In this document: positions 48,432 through 53,039 of the stretch, one piece after another
Layout of the letters: each line of letters opens with the position of its first letter
How positions within the stretch are numbered: the stretch's first letter is position 1
Assembly (NCBI RefSeq): GCF_000723885.1
Contig: NZ_CCDG010000045.1
Span: forward strand, 1-53,039
Direction: 5' to 3'
DNA length: 53,039 bases
Source: Paenibacillus camerounensis
GTDB lineage: Bacteria > Bacillota > Bacilli > Paenibacillales > Paenibacillaceae
Notes under the pieces: model-generated
Seen by the model: only the letters and a program-made list of their open reading frames with translations
What the model was told of the DNA's origin: nothing
Database searches by the model: none
Position numbers and translations under genes: made by a program

Positions 48432-50741
48432 TTAAGGAACCAAGGTATACTCCGCACCGGCAGCTGTCTGGAATTCAGTGATCTGACCCTGGCGGACTGC
48501 GGCTACCGGCAGGCCTTCAGCCGTGCTTACGCTTAAAGGAGACTCGGAGAATATGCGGACGGTCCCGCCCAGCCCGGAGCTGACGGTAGCCTGCTTTATT
48601 TTCCCGTCTGCCCAGGCCAGATCTATTCCGAACCCGCCCCGCGCCCGCAGGCCGGTTACACTTCCCTCCGGCCACGCAGAGGGCAATGCCGGCAGCAGCT
48701 GGATATAATTCAAATGGCTCTGCACCAGCATTTCTGCAATCCCGGCAATGCCGCCGAAATTGCCGTCAATCTGGAACGGCGGATGGTTATCGAACAGATT
48801 AGGCAGCGTTGATTGCCGCAGCAGCTGCTGCGTATGCTCGTAGGCCTGCTCTCCGTCCAGCAGCCTGGCCCAGAAATTGATGATCCAGGCCCGGCTCCAG
48901 CCGGTATGGCCGCCGCCGTTCTCCAGCCGGCGGATCAATGCGGTCTTGGCTCCCTCGGCCAGCTCCGGCGTCAGAGCCGGGCTGATGGTCGAGCCGGGAT
49001 GAAGCCCGAACAGATGGGAGATGTGGCGGTGGCCCGCATCCGTCTCCTCGTAATCGGTCAGCCACTCCTGCAATTGGCCGTGTCTGCCCAGCTTCATCGG
49101 CGGCAATTGCTTAAGTATGGATGCCCACTCCTCCCGGAGATCCCGGTCTACGTCAAGCAGTTCACTTGCTTCCATGCAAGCCTTGAATAACTCTTCGATA
49201 ATCTGCGTATCCATCGAGGGGCCATAGCATAAGGTGCCGGCTTCGCCGCCGGGCAGCCTGTAGCGGTTCTCAGGCGAAACCGACGGACTGGTAACGAGGT
49301 AGCCTTCCGGACTTTTAACAAGGAAATCTACAAAGAACAATGCCGCTTCCTTCATCGTGCCATAGGCCCGTTCCAGAAATGCCTGATCCGGATAAAACTG
49401 ATAATGCTCCCAGAGGTGAAGCGTAAGCCAGGCGCCGCCCATAACCCATTGTGTTGCTGCCGCATAAATATCCTGCGGGGCCGTGTCTGCCCAAAGATCC
49501 GTATTATGATGGGCAACAAATCCCCGGCATCCGTACATCTGCTGCGCCGTCACCTGCCCGTTCACCTTCATCCGTTCCACCAATTCAATGAGCGGCTCAT
49601 GGCATTCTGCCAGGTTACAGGTTTCAGCAGGCCAGTAATTCATCTGGGTATTGATGTTAATGGTATATTTGCTGTCCCAGGGCGGAGTCATGGAATCATT
49701 CCAGATCCCCTGCAGGTTAGCGGGAAGCGCACCTGGTCTGCTGCAGGAAATCAGCAGATACCGCCCGAAATGGAAGTACAGCGTAGTCAGTCCGGCATCG
49801 CCGGCCCCCTGCTGTACAAGCTCCAGCCGTTTGGATACAGGCAGCAGAAGCTGCGGTTGATCTCCGGACCGGCCGGCCAGCTCCAGCTTTACCCGTTTAA
49901 ACAGCTGCTGGTAGTCGAGTATATGCTCCTGTTTAAGTTCCTCATAAGGTATGGCTGCAGCCTGGTCTATCCATTCGCAGGCCTGCTGCTCCGGCTGATC
50001 ATAGCGGAAGCCCGAAGCGACGGCCAGAAGCAGCGTGACCTGATCCGCTCCCTGCACGATCAGATGCTCCCCGATTGCCTGGATCGAGCCGCCTGAAGCA
50101 ACCGCCTTTACTGCAGCTGTATACGTCCCTTCGTTCACGCCGCCGCACGGGTTCGTCATAACAACCGTATTATCGCCTTTACGGTAGGACAGCTCCATAT
50201 GCCGGCCTTTTTTACGTTCAAATCTCGCTGTAAAGGTCAGAGCCCCCGGACGGTCCGCCTCCAGCCTGATCACTATAACCCGGGCAGGAAAGCTGCAGAA
50301 TACCTCTCTGCGGAATGTGACTCCTTCATACACGTATTGCATAGAAGTAACCGCCTGCTCCAGATCCAGCTCCCTCCGGTAAGATCCGGGCTCCGCCAAA
50401 TCTGCAGCATGGTTCATGCGGATCATCAGATCGCCCGCTGTCATATAGTGCCTTTGGCTGCAGGGTGTACCGGACATCGCCGCTTCCACCAGCTCATGGG
50501 CCTCATTCAGCTTACCGTCGAACAAAAGCTGCCTTATCCGGGGCAGATGCTCAGCGGCATCGGGATTGTTCCGGTCTCTTGGTCCGCCCGACCATACCGA
50601 ATCCTCATTAAACTGGATTTGCTCCTGCTTGATGCCGCCAAAGACCATTCCGCCCAGCCGGCCGTTCCCGACCGGCAGCGCCTCCTCCCAATTGCGGGCC
50701 GGCGCATCATACCACATCATTGTTTCAGATCTTAATGTCAT
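48432..50741 (-). CDS. Glycoside hydrolase family 95 (alpha-L-fucosidase-like)
   Basis: This 769-residue GH95 enzyme probably removes terminal alpha-L-fucose (or alpha-L-galactose) from oligosaccharides. It starts with the N-terminal beta-domain (MMWYDAPARNWEEALPVGNG). The (alpha/alpha)6 catalytic part has family motifs ININTQMNYWPAE (conserved Asn pair), PSVSPENRY (Glu), GHRHISHLFGLHPG and FQIDGNFGG (catalytic Asp). There is no signal peptide, so it works inside the cell on imported oligosaccharides. GGGG lies about 6 bases before the ATG. It heads the operon with the Lpl transporter and the AraC sensor. The exact glycan is unknown. Confidence 0.9.
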   Translation of the reverse strand: MTLRSETMMWYDAPARNWEEALPVGNGRLGGMVFGGIKQEQIQFNEDSVWSGGPRDRNNPDAAEHLPRIRQLLFDGKLNEAHELVEAAMSGTPCSQRHYMTAGDLMIRMNHAADLAEPGSYRRELDLEQAVTSMQYVYEGVTFRREVFCSFPARVIVIRLEADRPGALTFTARFERKKGRHMELSYRKGDNTVVMTNPCGGVNEGTYTAAVKAVASGGSIQAIGEHLIVQGADQVTLLLAVASGFRYDQPEQQACEWIDQAAAIPYEELKQEHILDYQQLFKRVKLELAGRSGDQPQLLLPVSKRLELVQQGAGDAGLTTLYFHFGRYLLISCSRPGALPANLQGIWNDSMTPPWDSKYTININTQMNYWPAETCNLAECHEPLIELVERMKVNGQVTAQQMYGCRGFVAHHNTDLWADTAPQDIYAAATQWVMGGAWLTLHLWEHYQFYPDQAFLERAYGTMKEAALFFVDFLVKSPEGYLVTSPSVSPENRYRLPGGEAGTLCYGPSMDTQIIEELFKACMEASELLDVDRDLREEWASILKQLPPMKLGRHGQLQEWLTDYEETDAGHRHISHLFGLHPGSTISPALTPELAEGAKTALIRRLENGGGHTGWSRAWIINFWARLLDGEQAYEHTQQLLRQSTLPNLFDNHPPFQIDGNFGGIAGIAEMLVQSHLNYIQLLPALPSAWPEGSVTGLRARGGFGIDLAWADGKIKQATVSSGLGGTVRIFSESPLSVSTAEGLPVAAVRQGQITEFQTAAGAEYTLVP

Positions 50742-50855
50742 TCTGTTCCCCTCTTTCTCCGTGAATAGTAAGGAAAGGCCTGCGGAAAAGAAAAGAAGCA
50801 GGTTCCCCTGCTCTTTCCGCCCGGCTATTTATGCAATCCGACCATAGCACAGTAT

Positions 50856-50869
50856 TGAAAAGGCTTACA
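50856..50869. promoter_or_regulatory. cre-like site upstream of the GH95 gene
   Basis: TGAAAAGGCTTACA matches cre at about 12 of 14 positions, 115 bases upstream of the GH95 start. It is weaker than the site at 48381. Otherwise 50742-51094 has no gene. Confidence 0.4.
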
Positions 50870-51094
50870 ATGCACAAGATTTATATGCGGTATTTATAGA
50901 ATTAAGGAAGGGCAATTACCGGTATCACCCTTATCCGTCTTCGCAAACTATGCTTTTGTCTCAAGTATAGTACATACTTTTAGTCAGATAGCAGACATTC
51001 CATGCTCACTTTAACGTTTTTTATACATCTATGCTCTGAAAGATATTACTGGCAGCAGAGAATCCTTTGTTTTTTTATTCAAAAGTAAAAACAT

Positions 51095-51141
51095 TTGCAT
51101 TAAAGGTAAACCTGTGTTTAAATAAACTGACGAACGTTCGT
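51095..51141 (+). promoter_or_regulatory. Promoter and TetR-type operator of the exporter operon
   Basis: -35 TTGCAT (51095-51100), 17 bases, -10 TTAAAT (51118-51123). The perfect 12-base palindrome ACGAACGTTCGT (51130-51141) sits at the expected transcription start, directly before the RBS, so a bound repressor would block transcription. This is a typical TetR self-regulated layout. Confidence 0.7.
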
Positions 51142-51158
51142 AAGGGAGGATGAAGCTG

Positions 51159-51740
51159 ATGACATCTAATAAGATCAGGGAAATTGCGCTGTCCCATTTC
51201 GCCAAAAACGGGTATGAAGGGGCTTCGCTGGCTGATATATCTGCCGAGGTCGGAATCAAGAAGCAGTCGATTTACAACCATTTCAAAGGCAAGGATGAGT
51301 TGTTCCTGACGGTGTTCCGTGATGCAGCCGAGCGGGAAATGCAGTTCACTGAGAGCTACTTGCTGAGCGGCAGCAAGCCCCTGCTTAAGGATTTGCTGTA
51401 TAACTTTTTGCATAGCTACAGCAAGCGTTATGAACAGGAGGATGATACCCGGTTCTTTCTGCGGATGGCCTTTTTTCCGCCAGTCCATCTGCGCGGGGAG
51501 GTTGTGGAATATAGCAACAAACATCTCGACACGATAGGCAAGCTGCTTGAGCAGCATTTTGTTACCGCAGCGCATGCCGGAACCATTCATCCGGAAGTGA
51601 CTGCCGCAACAGCTTCAGCTGCTTTTATCGCGGTATTGGACGGAATGTTCGTTGAGCTGCTGTATGGCAATATGGAGAGTGCCGCCCTAAGGCTTAATGC
51701 ATCGTGGCTCGTCTATTGGCGCGGAATCAGAAACAACTAG
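51159..51740 (+). CDS. TetR-family repressor
   Basis: This 193-residue TetR-type regulator has an N-terminal HTH (about 1-47; SLADISAEVGIKKQSIYNHF) and an alpha-helical ligand domain similar to the TetR_C_11/YxaF-like group. ATG at 51159 is preferred since GGGAGG lies 9 bases upstream; an ATG at 51150 touches that RBS. It is followed 13 bases later by the exporter pair, so it most likely represses this operon and responds to an exported cation. Confidence 0.9.
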   Translation: MTSNKIREIALSHFAKNGYEGASLADISAEVGIKKQSIYNHFKGKDELFLTVFRDAAEREMQFTESYLLSGSKPLLKDLLYNFLHSYSKRYEQEDDTRFFLRMAFFPPVHLRGEVVEYSNKHLDTIGKLLEQHFVTAAHAGTIHPEVTAATASAAFIAVLDGMFVELLYGNMESAALRLNASWLVYWRGIRNN

Positions 51741-51753
51741 AGGAGGATCACAG

Positions 51754-52092
51754 ATGAACCGCAGCTGGATTTATATTTTTATCGGAGCATTATTTGAAGT
51801 GGTATGGGTGATCGGATTCAAGCATGCCGACGACTTCGTTACCTGGGGAGCAACTGTAGCCGCACTTGTAGTATCGTTCTACCTCATTATTACCGCATCC
51901 ATTAAATTACCGGTCGGGACAGTTTATGCCGTATTTACCGGACTCGGGACAGCGGGTACTGTACTGGCTGAAATGGTTCTGTTCGATGAGCTCGTTAAGC
52001 CGGTCAAGCTGCTGCTGATTGCCCTGCTGCTGGCGGGTGTGCTCGGCTTGAAGCTATACAGCGGCTCAGCTAGAGCAAAGGAGGCGGCATAA
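51754..52092 (+). CDS. ykkC: SMR-family exporter subunit, YkkC-like
   Basis: This 112-residue four-helix small multidrug resistance protein has the essential Glu15 in helix 1 (GALFEVVWVIGFKHADDF). From memory it is close to Bacillus YkkC over its whole length (LPVGTVYAVFTGLGTAGTVL). AGGAGG lies 7 bases before the ATG at 51754. It is followed after 2 bases by the second SMR gene. YkkC/YkkD are thought to form a two-component exporter for toxic cations or guanidinium-type compounds. Confidence 0.92.
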   Translation: MNRSWIYIFIGALFEVVWVIGFKHADDFVTWGATVAALVVSFYLIITASIKLPVGTVYAVFTGLGTAGTVLAEMVLFDELVKPVKLLLIALLLAGVLGLKLYSGSARAKEAA

Positions 52093-52094
52093 CG

Positions 52095-52409
52095 ATGGCA
52101 TGGTTAACCTTAATGTTCGCCGGTATGTTTGAAGTTGTCGGTGTGCTCGGCATGAACCGGATCAAGCGGGACCGTAACAAAAAAGCATATCTTACGTTTA
52201 TCTCCGGCATTGTGCTGAGCTTCGCCTGTCTAAGCCTCGCTATGAGAGACCTGCCTATGGGGACGGCTTATGCGATCTGGACGGGAATCGGTACGGTCGG
52301 CGGTGCACTGGTCGGCATGTTCTTCTTCGGGGAATCCAGAGAATGGCGCCGCACTCTGTTCATTGGAATGGTGCTGGCGGCAGCCGTGGGGCTGAAGCTG
52401 ACCTCGTAA
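52095..52409 (+). CDS. ykkD: SMR-family exporter subunit, YkkD-like
   Basis: This 104-residue SMR protein has Glu13 in helix 1 (FAGMFEVVGVLGMN) and the family stretch LPMGTAYAIWTGIGTVGGAL. It resembles Bacillus YkkD. Its GGAGG lies in the end of ykkC, so the two are translated together and probably form a hetero-oligomer with opposite topology. No guanidine-I riboswitch is seen upstream; control here looks TetR-based. Confidence 0.92.
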   Translation: MAWLTLMFAGMFEVVGVLGMNRIKRDRNKKAYLTFISGIVLSFACLSLAMRDLPMGTAYAIWTGIGTVGGALVGMFFFGESREWRRTLFIGMVLAAAVGLKLTS

Positions 52410-52435
52410 GGCGGACGGGCCGGAGATGGATAAGT

Positions 52436-52490
52436 AAAAAACAGCGGCAGTTTATGGACAAAAACAATGTCCATAACTGCCGCTGTTTCT
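52436..52490 (+). terminator. Terminator after ykkCD
   Basis: AACAGCGGCAGTTTATGGACA pairs with TGTCCATAACTGCCGCTGTT-like arm with one bulge, followed by TCTGTT; an A-run precedes it. It is a very long stem about 30 bases after the stop codon. Confidence 0.8.
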
Positions 52491-52494
52491 GTTC

Positions 52495-53039
52495 GATTTG
52501 GCCGCGCCAGCCGAATTCAAGGGCATTTTTGCCCTTTATCCCGGCGATTTGGCCGCGCCAGCCGGATTCAAGGGCAGTTTTGCCCTTCATTCCGCCGATT
52601 TGGCCGCGCCGGCCAGATTCAAGGGCAGTTTTGCCCTTCATTTCGCCAATCTGGCTGCGTCGGTCGGATTCAAGGGCAGTTTTGCCCTTCATTCCGCCGA
52701 TCTGGCCGCGCCAGCCGAATTCAAAGGCATTTTTGCCCTTCATTTTGCCGATTTGGCCGCTTCAGCCGAATTCAAGGGCAGTTTTGCCCTTCATTCCGCC
52801 GATTTGGCCGCTTCAGCCGAATTCAAGGGCATTTTTACCCTTCATTTCGCCAATCTGGCCGCGCCAGCCGAATTCAAGGGCATTTTTGCCCTTTATCCCG
52901 GCGATTTGCCCGCTTCAGCCGAATTCAAAGGCATTTTTGCCCTTCATTTCGCCGATTTGGCCGCTTCAGCCGAATTCAAAGGCATTTTTGCCCTTCATTT
53001 CGCCGATCTGGCCGCTTCGGCCGGATTCAAAGGCATTTT
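52495..53039. repeat. 51-bp tandem array with a hairpin per unit, running off the window
   Basis: The unit begins GATTTGGCCGC and contains the inverted repeat AAGGGCATTTTTGCCCTT. It recurs exactly every 51 bases (52495, 52546, ...), giving about 10.7 copies to the window end. Variants exchange GCGCCAGCC with GCTTCAGCC, ATTTTT with AGTTTT in the loop, and AAGGGC with AAAGGC. The period is 17 codons, so short frames stay open, but the CTTCAGCC variants place stop codons in the minus-strand frame, so a coding role is not supported. The variant AAAGGC keeps the stem on the minus strand only by a G-U pair. Confidence 0.93.

Noticed and set aside
52360..52743. Minus-strand frame of 17-residue repeats (MKGKTALESG-like) in the 51-bp array
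   Set aside because: Variants further along place stop codons in the same frame, there is no RBS, and the frame runs into the ykkCD terminator and ykkD.
52495..53039. 51-bp array considered as a CRISPR array
   Set aside because: The whole unit is repeated with no unique spacers, and no cas genes are in the window.

Overview
The window looks like a chromosomal segment of a Paenibacillus-type member of the Bacillota. The base composition is balanced. Nearly every gene has a strong AGGAGG-like ribosome binding site. The content is typical of that group: a T-box in front of tyrS, PRD antiterminator/RAT control of a PTS gene, an S-layer-homology surface protein, an Lpl-type sugar ABC transporter with a membrane-bound AraC sensor, YkkCD-type exporters and several dispersed intergenic repeats. 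No rRNA, tRNA, phage genes or CRISPR array were seen. The genus is inferred from family resemblance, not measured.

Layout. 1-375: probable dispersed repeat. 376-3373 (-): licT-bglP, a PTS transporter and its antiterminator, with a RAT/terminator pair before each gene. 3443-5335 (-): secreted serine hydrolase with a membrane tail. 5518-9019 (-): phosphoketolase and a GntR regulator, with a perfect 10-bp inverted repeat in the phosphoketolase leader. 9189-11273 (-): FIST sensor plus soluble chemotaxis transducer. 11549-11734 (+): small coiled-coil protein behind a leader that can fold. 12379-14082 (-): tyrS with its T-box and promoter.

14106-22605 (-) is the most interesting part. It is an eight-gene operon for using cyanuric acid or biuret as nitrogen source, in transcription order: biuret hydrolase (biuH), a NitT/TauT/THI5-type ABC transporter (binding protein, ATPase, permease), cyanuric acid amidohydrolase (atzD), a cupin, a PucR-type regulator and allophanate hydrolase (atzF). 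Several genes overlap by 1-4 bases. Together they would turn one cyanuric acid into three ammonia and three CO2 through carboxybiuret/biuret and allophanate. The promoter has a weak -35 and lies between two TnrA/GlnR-type boxes, one perfect and one nearly so. This ties the operon to nitrogen limitation.

22700-30286 (-) holds a second cluster of unknown substrate: an alkaline-phosphatase-superfamily hydrolase, a thioredoxin-like protein, a LysR regulator and a taurine/sulfonate-like ABC transporter, preceded by two MarR regulators. Divergent from these (+) is a CBS-pair protein. 30974-35131 (-) is a 1385-residue SLH-anchored surface protein.

35336-38861 is a disturbed region: a decayed IS630 transposase, a ~400-bp repeat whose other copy lies at 11828-12228 in the opposite orientation, a Gfo/Idh oxidoreductase divergent from an AraC regulator, a G-rich heptamer array, and a truncated sensor kinase. 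39476-42465 (+) has an aldo/keto reductase, a small secreted protein and another AraC regulator. 42456-50869 (-) is a GH95 (alpha-L-fucosidase-like) utilisation operon with Lpl-type transporter, AraC sensor and cre-like sites. 51095-52490 (+) is a TetR-controlled YkkCD-like exporter pair. From 52495 to the window end runs a 51-bp tandem array in which each unit encodes a hairpin.
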